Positions 1-9,169 of a DNA stretch of 64,000 nucleotides are shown one piece after another (positions within the stretch are counted from its first letter, which is position 1; the number at the start of each line of letters is the position of its first letter). This stretch comes from Actinoplanes philippinensis. GTDB taxonomy: Bacteria; Actinomycetota; Actinomycetes; Mycobacteriales; Micromonosporaceae. A program made the translations under genes and the position numbers. The notes under the pieces are model-generated. The model saw only the letters and a list, made by a program, of their open reading frames with translations. It ran no database searches and was not told the DNA's origin. The stretch lies in NCBI RefSeq assembly GCF_900113015.1, contig NZ_FONV01000005.1, forward strand, positions 594,468 to 658,467, read 5' to 3'.

Positions 1-1582
<1,582 letters not shown>

Positions 1583-1584
1583 CC

Positions 1585-2301
1585 CTGTTTCTCCGAGCGA
1601 TCCGGCTCGACGGCGCGCCGCGTGCCGGATACCCCTTCGATCTCCCGGTCGTCCGCGCCCTCGCGGACGGCCGGGAGTTGCGTCTGCCCACCCCCGTCAC
1701 GCTGCTCTCCGGTGACAACGGGAGCGGCAAGTCGACGCTGATCGAGGCGATCGCGGTGGCCGCCGGGTTCAACGCCGAGGGCGGCAGCACGTCGTTCAAC
1801 TTCGCGACCCGGGCCACCGAGTCGAGTCTCGGCGGCAGTCTCACCCTGGTTCGTACGGCCGGGCGCAAACCGCGTACCGGGTTCTTCCTGCGGGCCGAGT
1901 CGTATTACAACGTGGCGACCGAGATCGAGCGGCTGGGTGTCACCCGCTCCTACGGCGGGGTGTCGCCGCACCAGCGGTCGCACGGCGAGTCGTTCCTCGA
2001 CCTGGCCGCGCACCGGTTCGGGCCGGCCGGCCTCTACCTGCTCGACGAGCCGGAGGCGGCGCTGTCGGTGAACGGCTGCCTGGCCCTGCTGCTGCGGATC
2101 GCCGATCTGGTGGCGGCGGGCAGCCAGTTCCTGATCGCCACGCACTCGCCGATCCTGCTGGCCTCGCCGGGCGCCACGATCCTGGAGATCACGCCGGAGG
2201 GGCCGATCCGCGAGGTCTCCTACGACCAGGCCGAGCCGGTGGCCATGACCCGGGCGTTCCTGGCCGATCCGGCCCGTTTCCTCCAGCACCTGTCCCTATA
2301 A
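1585..2301 (+). CDS. AAA/ABC-type ATPase (predicted ATPase, RecF/SMC-like fold)
   Basis: A soluble ATPase of about 238 residues of the widespread single-domain type. It has Walker A GDNGSGKST near residue 46, a signature-like SHGESFL segment, Walker B LYLLDEPEAALS, and a switch-histidine region ATHSPILL. The start is not obvious: no ATG or GTG lies near the conserved N-terminus, but CTG at 1585 sits 7 bases after GGAGG that overlaps the end of the phosphorylase gene. This makes translational coupling likely. A longer start inside the phosphorylase gene is possible. The function is unknown; similar proteins are annotated only as AAA family ATPase. Close spacing suggests co-transcription with the phosphorylase gene. 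Confidence 0.85.
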   Translation: MFLRAIRLDGAPRAGYPFDLPVVRALADGRELRLPTPVTLLSGDNGSGKSTLIEAIAVAAGFNAEGGSTSFNFATRATESSLGGSLTLVRTAGRKPRTGFFLRAESYYNVATEIERLGVTRSYGGVSPHQRSHGESFLDLAAHRFGPAGLYLLDEPEAALSVNGCLALLLRIADLVAAGSQFLIATHSPILLASPGATILEITPEGPIREVSYDQAEPVAMTRAFLADPARFLQHLSL

Positions 2302-2326
2302 CACCCACCTGATTAGTATGTTTGGC

Positions 2327-2359
2327 ATGAGCGCAACCGATCAACGCGAGGTCGCCTGA
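2327..2359 (+). other. Possible 10-codon leader ORF
   Basis: ATG at 2327 opens an 11-codon frame (MSATDQREVA, stop TGA 2357-2359). It ends directly against the GTG start of the next gene, in the same frame. It could be a coupled leader peptide or chance. No ribosome binding site better than GGC is visible before it. Confidence 0.2.
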
Positions 2360-3310
2360 GTGCGGGCGATCCTCGTCTCCCGGCACGGCGGCCCGGAGGT
2401 GCTGGAGCCCGCCGACCTGCCGGACCCGGTCGCCTTGCCGGACCGGACACTGGTGGAGGTGACCGCGGCCGGGGTCAACTACGCCGACACGCACCGCACC
2501 GACGGCTCCTACCGGGCGGCGCCGGCGCTGCCGTTCGTGCCCGGCACCGAGGTGGCCGGCCGGACCGCGGACGGCCGGCGGGTGGTGGCGCTGCTGTTCC
2601 CCGGCGGCGGTTACGCCGAGCGCGCCTCGGTGGCCGACGCCGACATGGTCGAGGTGCCGGACGGGGTGGACGACGCGACCGCGCTGGCGTTGCTGGTCCA
2701 GGGCCTGACCGCCTGGCACGTGCTGCGCAGCAGCGCCCGGCTCCGCGACGGCGAGACAGTGGTGGTCGGGGCCGCGTCCGGCGGGGTGGGCTCGGTGGCG
2801 GTGCAGCTCGCCCGGCACTTCGGCGCCGGTCTGGTGATCGCGGCCGCCTCGACGGCGGAGAAACGGGAGCGGGCGCTGCGGCTCGGCGCCGGCGTCGCGG
2901 TGGACAGCGATCCCGAGGGGTACGCGGAGCGCCTCCTCGAGGTCACCGGGGGCCGCGGCGCCGACGTGCTGCTGGAGTCCACCGGCGGGGCCACGCTGAC
3001 CGCCGCGCTGGGCGGCCTCGCCCCGTACGGCCGTCTGATCAGTTACGGCAACGCGTCCCGGCAGGGCCGTCCGCCGGCCGACTTCGGGGTGCTGGCCGAG
3101 CGGAACACGTCGGTCGCCGGCTTCTGGCTCAAGCCCGCGCTGGACATGCCCGGCGGGTTCCGGGAGCCGTTGCGGGAGTTGCTCGGCCTGGTCGCGGACG
3201 GCCGCCTGGTCCTGCCGCCGGGGCCCGCCTACCCGCTGGCCGAGGCCGGGCGCGCGCACGCCGACCTGCTGGCCCGCCGGACCACCGGCAAGGTGGTCCT
3301 GATCCCCTGA
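2360..3310 (+). CDS. Zinc-independent MDR oxidoreductase (NADPH:quinone reductase-like)
   Basis: A 316-residue medium-chain dehydrogenase/reductase resembling NADPH:quinone oxidoreductases (QOR). An N-terminal GroES-like domain (VTAAGVNYADTHRTDG) is followed by a Rossmann domain with the nucleotide-binding loop GAASGGVGSVAVQLA at about residues 136-150. The structural and catalytic cysteine clusters of zinc alcohol dehydrogenases are missing, which fits the quinone reductase branch. The GTG start at 2360 is fixed by an in-frame TGA immediately upstream. The physiological substrate is unknown. It converges with the permease gene; both stop codons lie in the arms of one small hairpin. Confidence 0.88.
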   Translation: MRAILVSRHGGPEVLEPADLPDPVALPDRTLVEVTAAGVNYADTHRTDGSYRAAPALPFVPGTEVAGRTADGRRVVALLFPGGGYAERASVADADMVEVPDGVDDATALALLVQGLTAWHVLRSSARLRDGETVVVGAASGGVGSVAVQLARHFGAGLVIAAASTAEKRERALRLGAGVAVDSDPEGYAERLLEVTGGRGADVLLESTGGATLTAALGGLAPYGRLISYGNASRQGRPPADFGVLAERNTSVAGFWLKPALDMPGGFREPLRELLGLVADGRLVLPPGPAYPLAEAGRAHADLLARRTTGKVVLIP

Positions 3311-3322
3311 CCGTGCGGTCAG
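3307..3322. terminator. Small hairpin between convergent genes
   Basis: CTGACC-GTGC-GGTCAG forms a 6-bp stem. It contains the TGA stops of both convergent genes, one in each arm. There is no T-tract, so it is at best a weak bidirectional terminator. Confidence 0.35.
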
Positions 3323-4089
3323 ACGGCCTGGATCAGGTAGACGACGGCCAGCGCGACGGCGAGGGCGCCGAGCAGGAAGCGCAGCGCCGCCTCCGGGAGA
3401 CGCCGCTGCATCCGCGCGCCCAGGTAGCCGCCGATCAGGCCACCGGCGCCACAGAGCAGCCCCAGGGTCCAGTGCGGGGCGATCTCGGCGGCGCCGGCGG
3501 TGAGGGCGATCAGGCCGTACGTGCCGGCACCCGCCACCGACGTGACGAAGGTGGACGCCAGGGCGGCGGGGGCGACGGTGGCCATCGGGATGCCGCTGCC
3601 GGCCAGGATCGGCCCGAGCAGCGAGCCGCCGCCGATGCCGTAGACGCCGCCGATCACCCCGACGCCCAGCCCGAGCCAGCCGATCGGCAGGTCACGGGCA
3701 CGCCGCGGCGCGGGGGCGGGACGGACCGCGCGCAGGCACAGCCACAGGCCGAGGGGCAGCAGCACCGCCGCCACGACGACCCGGAACACCCGCGGGCCGG
3801 GCAGCGCGAACACCCGCAGGAAAGCCCCGATCACCACGCCGGGCAGGGCGCCGGCGATCAGCAGCCGGGTCAGCGGCCGGTCGAACCCACCCTGCCGCAG
3901 GTAGCGCAGCAGCGCGCCGGGGCCGGCCACCACGTTGTAGAGCAGGTTGGTCGGGGTGACCGCCGGGTTGGGCACGTGCAGCACGCTGAGCTGGACCGGC
4001 AGCAGGAACACCGCGCCGGAGACCCCGACCGGCGCGGTCACCACCGACAGGAGGAAGCCGGCCAGGAATCCGACAATCCCTATTTCCAT
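3319..4089 (-). CDS. Sulfite exporter TauE/SafE (TSUP) family permease
   Basis: A 256-residue integral membrane protein of the TSUP family (DUF81). It has about eight hydrophobic segments arranged as two repeats, each starting with a glycine-rich helix (GFLAGFLLSVVTAPVGVSG near the N-terminus and GLGVGVIGGVYGIGGGSLLG in the middle). Family members move sulfite, sulfoacetate or other small organosulfur anions, but specificity cannot be inferred here. ATG at 4089. The gene faces the sigma-factor gene divergently across about 135 bases and converges with the MDR gene. No sulfur-metabolism genes are adjacent. Confidence 0.88.
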   Translation of the reverse strand: MEIGIVGFLAGFLLSVVTAPVGVSGAVFLLPVQLSVLHVPNPAVTPTNLLYNVVAGPGALLRYLRQGGFDRPLTRLLIAGALPGVVIGAFLRVFALPGPRVFRVVVAAVLLPLGLWLCLRAVRPAPAPRRARDLPIGWLGLGVGVIGGVYGIGGGSLLGPILAGSGIPMATVAPAALASTFVTSVAGAGTYGLIALTAGAAEIAPHWTLGLLCGAGGLIGGYLGARMQRRLPEAALRFLLGALAVALAVVYLIQAV

Positions 4090-4225
4090 GATCGAGAAAG
4101 TAGCCTACGTCGCTGATATCCGCGTCTCACCGGCCGAACAGCCCTTGCCCCGGACCGGGCACGATCTCTACCGTCGTCCGGTCTGGCGGAACGTCGTCCG
4201 ATCCGGGAGAACGAGGAGGTGTGCC

Positions 4226-4726
4226 GTGCGCGACGACGCCTTCCACGCGTATTTCGAGCGGCATCACGCCTCGCTGTCGCGTCTGGCGTACCTGATGACC
4301 GGCGAGTCCGAGGTCGCCGACGATCTGGCCGCCGACGCGCTGACCGAGGTGTGGCGGCACTGGGAGCGGGTGACCGCCGCCGACGACCCGGTCGCCTACG
4401 GTCATGGCATCGTGATGAACCTGGCCCGTAACTGGGTACGCCGCCGCAGCCGGGAGCGCCTGCTGTCGTTCGGGTCGCTGCGCCGCGGCCGCGACACCGA
4501 CGTGCCGGCCGTCCTCGACGTCCGGGGCGCGCTGCGCCGGCTCCCGCACCGGCGGCGTGCCTGCGTGGTGCTGCGCTACGCCTTCGACCTCCCGGAGCGT
4601 GAGGTCGCCGCGGTCCTGGGCATCTCCGTCGGCGCGGTGAAGAGCTCGACCTCTCGCGGCGCGAAGCAGCTTGCCGAGCTGTTGGGGGACCACGTCCGCA
4701 TCGACGGCTGGGAGGCGGCCCGGTGA
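4226..4726 (+). CDS. SigE-family RNA polymerase ECF sigma factor
   Basis: A 166-residue ECF sigma factor. Region 2 (YFERHHASLSRLAYLMTGES and the following ADDLAADALTEVW) binds the -10 element. Region 4 (LPHRRRACVVLRYAFDL and EREVAAVLGISVGAVKS) is the helix-turn-helix for the -35 element. This is the SigE-50kDa/actinobacterial SigE-like architecture with a short linker. GTG at 4226 is chosen because GAGGAGG lies 6 bases upstream and the protein then begins at the usual family position; upstream in-frame sequence has no family similarity. Its stop overlaps the GTG of the next gene (GTGA), so the two are translationally coupled. That partner probably modulates it. Confidence 0.9.
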   Translation: MRDDAFHAYFERHHASLSRLAYLMTGESEVADDLAADALTEVWRHWERVTAADDPVAYGHGIVMNLARNWVRRRSRERLLSFGSLRRGRDTDVPAVLDVRGALRRLPHRRRACVVLRYAFDLPEREVAAVLGISVGAVKSSTSRGAKQLAELLGDHVRIDGWEAAR

Positions 4727-5574
4727 GGCTCTCCGACGATCAGATCCGGGCGGCGCTGCGGGCCGAGGCCGCGGCGCACGAGCCCGACCGCGACGCCATG
4801 CTCGACCGGATCACCATGGCCGCCATGCACGACACCGGCACCGGCCGCCGCCGCGCCCACGTGCCGGGCGCCCGCCGTGGCCCGCGCGTCCGGATGGCCG
4901 CCGTGGTGGCCGCGGTCGTGACGGTCTTCGGCGGCGGCGGTGTCGGCACGTGGGCGCTGGCCGGCTCGGACGACCGTGACGAGGCCGCTCCGGCCCCGTC
5001 GATCGCCCCGGCGACGACCACCGCCACACCTGTCGTCACCGACCCGGTGAGCATCGAGCCGTCCACGCCCGGCGCCACGACGACTCCCGTCAGGCCGCCG
5101 ACGAGCAGGCCTGCCCCGAGCCGGACCAGCGCGGCCCCGTCGCCGTCACCGGTCAAGGGGCAGCCCGGCTTCACCCGGGTCAGCCAGGGCCCGCTCTGGT
5201 CGGACGGGTCGGTCGATCCGGACAGCGGCGACACCCAGGGCGCGAGCATCGTCACGCTGAAGACCACCGAGGAGCTGACCGCCCTGGAGGTGGTGATCCG
5301 GGTGGCCCGTACCGAGGGGCTGGTGTCCCGCGGCGGCACGAAGCAGGCTCCCGGCGGCAGCGTCAGCACCACTGTCACCGAGGAGCCGGGGGCCTTCCTC
5401 TACCGGTTCACGCTCTCCTCGGCGGACCGGCTGGCCCCGGGCACCTACACGTTCACAGCGAAGTACGCGTACCCGCCGGGCGGGCGCAACGCCGGCGGCG
5501 ACACCTACGAGGCGGTCGCCGCCACGGGCGCCGCCTCGCTCGACGTGTACGGCAACTTCTTCCCGACGAGCTGA
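4723..5574 (+). CDS. Membrane-anchored partner of the SigE-family sigma factor
   Basis: A 283-residue protein of unknown family. It has a cytoplasmic N-terminal segment (residues 1-55), one transmembrane helix (about 58-80), a Pro/Thr/Ser-rich extracytoplasmic linker (85-145) and a C-terminal beta-rich domain. Coupling to the sigma gene by GTGA overlap and the single-pass layout are those of genes following SigE-type sigma factors, where the product is usually an anti-sigma factor or sensor. The cytoplasmic part starts MRLSDDQIRAALRAEAAAHE and lacks a recognizable zinc anti-sigma HxxxCxxC motif, so an anti-sigma role is inference. Only the topology and the coupling are visible in the sequence. 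Confidence 0.75.
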   Translation: MRLSDDQIRAALRAEAAAHEPDRDAMLDRITMAAMHDTGTGRRRAHVPGARRGPRVRMAAVVAAVVTVFGGGGVGTWALAGSDDRDEAAPAPSIAPATTTATPVVTDPVSIEPSTPGATTTPVRPPTSRPAPSRTSAAPSPSPVKGQPGFTRVSQGPLWSDGSVDPDSGDTQGASIVTLKTTEELTALEVVIRVARTEGLVSRGGTKQAPGGSVSTTVTEEPGAFLYRFTLSSADRLAPGTYTFTAKYAYPPGGRNAGGDTYEAVAATGAASLDVYGNFFPTS

Positions 5575-5581
5575 CCGGCTC

Positions 5582-7162
5582 TCAGTTCGTCTCCTTGACG
5601 TCCTTGAGGGCCAGCGCGGCGATCACGTTCTGGTCGGCGTTCCACTTCTGCAGGGTGGAGCCGTCGCACGGGGCCACGTAGATCTTGCTGATCTTGTACG
5701 TGGTCGGCTGGTAGTAGTCGGGCGGTTCGGCCTTCGGGTTACGGGGCTGCAGGCAGTAGCCGCCGGTGCCGTCGACGATCTGGTAGCTGGTGGCGTACCT
5801 GTTCGTCTCGCCGTACACGGTCCACCGCTGGTTACCGGCCCCGGTGCAGCTCTTCGTCGTCACGTACTGGTACAGGTCGGGCGATGACGGGCTGGTGAGG
5901 CAGTAGACGGCGCCGTTGTTCGTGGTGATCGTCCCGGTGGCGTGGTTCTCCGCGGTGCCCGCCTTCGCCGGGTCGAGAGCCGGGTAGCCGTACCGCTGGT
6001 TCCACTCGACGTTGGCCGGGTTCGGGTTCTGCTTGCACGGCCACGCGATCATGTGCACGAAGGTGACGCTCTTCTCGGTGACGTCCAGGCACCGGCCGAA
6101 CTGGTTGTAGTTGACCAGCTGGCCGACCGCCTGGCCGGCCGGGGAGGCGGCCATGCCCGCGCCGACCGCGGCGTCCGGCGACCAGCGGCGGGCGTTGACC
6201 GAGCTGGTGTTGCAGCCCGACGAGTTGACGAGCAGGAGCAGCTTGCTGTCCGCGGCGCCGTCGAACTGCCGGTAGAAGCAGGAGCCGTCGGTGTTGGAGC
6301 CGGCGGTGAGCTCGGAGCCGACGAACTCGGCAGAGCCGTTGAAGCTCCACTGCTGCCGGTACAGCGACGGCTTGGTGCCCTGGCACGGCTCGACGGTGAC
6401 GACGTTGTCGGCGACGTGGGTGAGGCCCGCCTGCAGGCACATGCCGAGCGGGCGGGACGGTTTCTGCGACGCGACGAGCACGATCTGCAGCGTCTCGGTG
6501 TACGCCCACGTCTGCGCGACCGCACCGGGGCTGCACAGCTGCATGGTGACGGGGGTGGCGCCGTTCGGGTCGCCGGAGCCCGCGTCGATGCAGTAGTCCT
6601 TGACGCTGCTGCTGGTCCGGTAGGCGTGGATCAGCCCGCCGTAGATGTTGGCGTTCGTGGTGTGCAGCACGTAGGTGCCGCTCAGGGTGCGGGTCATGGT
6701 GCGGCCACCGGTGACGGCCTTGCCGATCGCGGTGAACCGGGCGTACGCGGGCACGTACTGCGGGCCGCTGACGGTCACGCAGGAGATGGCGTTGTCGTCG
6801 AGCCAGTCGGCGTCCTGCCCCTGCGGGTCGGTGCGGAAGTAGGCGACCGATACCGTGTACGACGACTCGTTGCCGCCCCCGACGGAGCCGGTGAGCGGGC
6901 TGCACGGCAGCTGGGCACGGTCGCCCTCCTCCGCGCCGGTGATCGCGTTGGCCTTGACGGCGCCGCGCACCTGGGCGAGCCCCACGTCGAGCCCGGCCTG
7001 CGCGGCGTGCAGCGCCAGCACCCGCCGGGCGCTGAGGTTGGAGTCGGTGATCGAGTTGACCACCATGGAGGTGAGCAGGCCGCCCAGGCTCATGCCGACG
7101 AGCGTGATCAGCACGGCGATGGGGAGTGACCCTTCGTCGCCACGGCGGCGCCACAACCTCAT
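5582..7162 (-). CDS. PilX/GspK-like pseudopilin with C-terminal ricin-type lectin repeats (cassette 2, third gene)
   Basis: A 526-residue protein. The N-terminus, DEGSLPIAVLITLVGMSLGG, resembles a class III prepilin leader and hydrophobic helix, with Gly at -1 and no Glu at +5. Lack of Glu5 is typical of the GspK/PilX tip-type minor pilins. The rest carries repeated segments with the ricin B signature: GRCLDV, several CL(Q/T) starts and QTW, QRW and QKW motifs. These suggest a carbohydrate-binding beta-trefoil region. ATG at 7162 overlaps the stop of the upstream pseudopilin gene (ATGA). It is the last gene of the six-gene operon and a diverged paralogue of the gene at 9170-10696. Confidence 0.85.
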   Translation of the reverse strand: MRLWRRRGDEGSLPIAVLITLVGMSLGGLLTSMVVNSITDSNLSARRVLALHAAQAGLDVGLAQVRGAVKANAITGAEEGDRAQLPCSPLTGSVGGGNESSYTVSVAYFRTDPQGQDADWLDDNAISCVTVSGPQYVPAYARFTAIGKAVTGGRTMTRTLSGTYVLHTTNANIYGGLIHAYRTSSSVKDYCIDAGSGDPNGATPVTMQLCSPGAVAQTWAYTETLQIVLVASQKPSRPLGMCLQAGLTHVADNVVTVEPCQGTKPSLYRQQWSFNGSAEFVGSELTAGSNTDGSCFYRQFDGAADSKLLLLVNSSGCNTSSVNARRWSPDAAVGAGMAASPAGQAVGQLVNYNQFGRCLDVTEKSVTFVHMIAWPCKQNPNPANVEWNQRYGYPALDPAKAGTAENHATGTITTNNGAVYCLTSPSSPDLYQYVTTKSCTGAGNQRWTVYGETNRYATSYQIVDGTGGYCLQPRNPKAEPPDYYQPTTYKISKIYVAPCDGSTLQKWNADQNVIAALALKDVKETN

Positions 7163-7755
7163 GAGCTCACTCCCCTGGCCTCGGTGCAGGTGTCCGCGTT
7201 GTCGTCGGCAGTCGCGTTGAGCGCGGTGAAGGTGATGTCGGTGACCCGGCGGGACGCCGCTTCGCCGAGGCCCGCGTCCGAGGTGAAGAAGACCCGCAGC
7301 CGCTGGTAGCGGAAGCCGTCCAAGGCGTTGGCGTCGACCGGGATCACCGTGAACGGCTTCTCCGAGGTGGCCAGCGACGCCAGCGTGGTCCAGGCGGTCG
7401 GCGACACCACGCCGGCCTTCTTGGGCCACTTCCGGCGCTGCAGCTCCCCGGTCGGGGTGTGCAGCCGCAACTGCACACAGGTGTCCACGTCGTCGAGGTT
7501 GACCAGGTACTCCACGTAGGAGTCCCCTTCGACCACGCCCGGGTCGCTGACGCTCCGGGCGTACCTGATCTCCTGGTCCAGGACCCGGAACGCCGTGGTG
7601 ACCTGCGTCTGCGCCTCGATCTCGGAATCGGTCGAGTTGTACGACCGGTAGATCTGCACCACGGCGAGCGTGGTCACCGCGGTGACCACCCCCATCAGGG
7701 TCGTCGCGACGATCAGCTCGGCCAGGGTGTACCCGTCGTCGTCGCGCCGTCCCAT
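7159..7755 (-). CDS. PilW-like minor pseudopilin (cassette 2, second gene)
   Basis: A 198-residue prepilin-like protein. The leader ends DDDG, followed by YTLAELIVATTLMGVVTAV: Gly at -1, an aromatic at +1 and Glu at +5, the canonical substrate pattern of prepilin peptidase. The globular part contains QTQVTTAFRVLDQEIRYA, shared with the paralogue at 10693-11346 (RMDREIRYA), and a conserved tail with paired cysteines. ATG at 7755 overlaps the stop of the preceding gene by one base (TGATG), so translation is coupled. PilW-type proteins sit at the tip or initiation complex of type IV pili; that role is inferred from family and gene order. Confidence 0.85.
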   Translation of the reverse strand: MGRRDDDGYTLAELIVATTLMGVVTAVTTLAVVQIYRSYNSTDSEIEAQTQVTTAFRVLDQEIRYARSVSDPGVVEGDSYVEYLVNLDDVDTCVQLRLHTPTGELQRRKWPKKAGVVSPTAWTTLASLATSEKPFTVIPVDANALDGFRYQRLRVFFTSDAGLGEAASRRVTDITFTALNATADDNADTCTEARGVSS

Positions 7756-9164
7756 CACGTCACCTTCCAGGTCGCGGTCCGGGAGAGCGTGCTGCCGGCC
7801 GCGTCCACCACCTTGATCACGACGGCCCAGCTGCCGGCCTGGGCCGGCGTGCCGCTGACCACACCGGTCGTGCCGTTCATGGTCAGCCCGGGGGGCAGAT
7901 TGGTGGCGGTGTACGCGTACGGCTGGATGCCGCCCGCCGCCGCGATCGTGACCGAGGCCGCCGTGCCGAGGGTCAGGCTCTGCGCGGCGACGCTCAGCGA
8001 CAGTGTCGCGGCCGTGAAGGTGTACGTCTTCGCGTTCGTCTGCTGGTGGCCGTCGGTCACGGTGATCGTCGAGCTCCACGAGCCGACCCCGGTCGGGGTG
8101 CCGGAGACGATGCCGGTGGCCGCGGCCATGGTGAGGCCGGGCGGCAGGCCGGTCGCCGACCAGACGAGCGCCGGTGATCCGCCGGTCACGGCGAACGTCT
8201 TGGTGTACGCGACCCCGCCCTTGATCGTCAGCACGGCGGTGTTGCTGGTGCTGATCACCGGGAGCGCCTTGACCTGCCAGCTCCAGGCGACGTAGTCCTG
8301 CTGGTCGTAGACGTCGGTGACGACGATCCGGGTGGCGTACGTCCCGGCCGTGGTCGGGGTGCCGGTGACCCGGCCGGTCGTCGGGCTGATCGTCATGCCG
8401 GGCGGCAGGTTCAGCGCCGACCAGACTCGGGCCCCCTCGCCGCCGGTGGCCGCGAAGTCGAGAGTGACCGGCAGTGTCACGTCGTCGTAGACGATGCTGT
8501 CCATCTCGGTGGTCAGGTCGAGCACGCCGGCGCTGGTGTTGGTGTTGAAGACCGGCTCCTCGGTGCGGCTGCCGATCAGCGACGAGGTGACGTACGAGCA
8601 GGTGCCTGCCGGGCAGAGCCGGCCCGGCCAGGTCACCGCGACGATCACCCGGTAGAACGGGATGACGGCGCTCTTGCCGGCGCCGGCCGCGGCGGACGCC
8701 GCGACGCACTCGGAGGCGGTGGCGCTGGGCCGCACACAGCTGCCGATGTAGAAGTGCTGCCGGTAGATCAGCCCGTTGAGGGTCTGCTCCAGCGGCGTGG
8801 TCGGTAGTTTCGCGGTCGCCCCGGCGCCGTCGGCCGCGTCGCCGTCGTAGGCGATGTCGGTGACGGCGCTGTCGAGCATGCCGCTCACCGCGTCGAGCGG
8901 GGCGGACCACTGCTCGGTGACGCTCTTCCGGTCGCGGCCGGTGAGGACGGCCGCGACCTTCAGAGCGTGTACGCGTTCCATCGCGTCGTCGGCGAGCTGG
9001 ATCGCGATCTGCCGGTCGCCGTGCAGGTGCGCGATCCGGCTGGACGAGACGAACAGGCTGGTCAGCGAGGCCGTCACGACCATCACGATCATGATCGCCA
9101 CCACGGTCTCCACCAGGGTGAATCCCGGGTCCCGGCCCTCCGTGGCCGGAGACGGTCGAGTCAT
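7755..9164 (-). CDS. PilV-like minor pseudopilin with Ig-like (He_PIG) repeats (cassette 2, first gene)
   Basis: A 469-residue protein. The prepilin motif is DPG followed by FTLVETVVAIMIVMVVTASL (Gly -1, Phe +1, Glu +5). A PilV-like domain with several cysteines follows (CVRPSATASEC, CPAGTCSY). The C-terminal half has at least three putative Ig-like repeats, each with the pattern LPPG(M/L)T...G.(V/T)(S/T)GTPT..G, typical of He_PIG domains. ATG at 9164 is chosen because the leader before the cleavage motif is then a usual 13 residues. It is separated by five bases from the upstream lectin-pseudopilin gene. Probable role: a large, exposed tip subunit of an adhesive pilus. Confidence 0.85.
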   Translation of the reverse strand: MTRPSPATEGRDPGFTLVETVVAIMIVMVVTASLTSLFVSSSRIAHLHGDRQIAIQLADDAMERVHALKVAAVLTGRDRKSVTEQWSAPLDAVSGMLDSAVTDIAYDGDAADGAGATAKLPTTPLEQTLNGLIYRQHFYIGSCVRPSATASECVAASAAAGAGKSAVIPFYRVIVAVTWPGRLCPAGTCSYVTSSLIGSRTEEPVFNTNTSAGVLDLTTEMDSIVYDDVTLPVTLDFAATGGEGARVWSALNLPPGMTISPTTGRVTGTPTTAGTYATRIVVTDVYDQQDYVAWSWQVKALPVISTSNTAVLTIKGGVAYTKTFAVTGGSPALVWSATGLPPGLTMAAATGIVSGTPTGVGSWSSTITVTDGHQQTNAKTYTFTAATLSLSVAAQSLTLGTAASVTIAAAGGIQPYAYTATNLPPGLTMNGTTGVVSGTPAQAGSWAVVIKVVDAAGSTLSRTATWKVT

Positions 9165-9169
9165 GGCAG

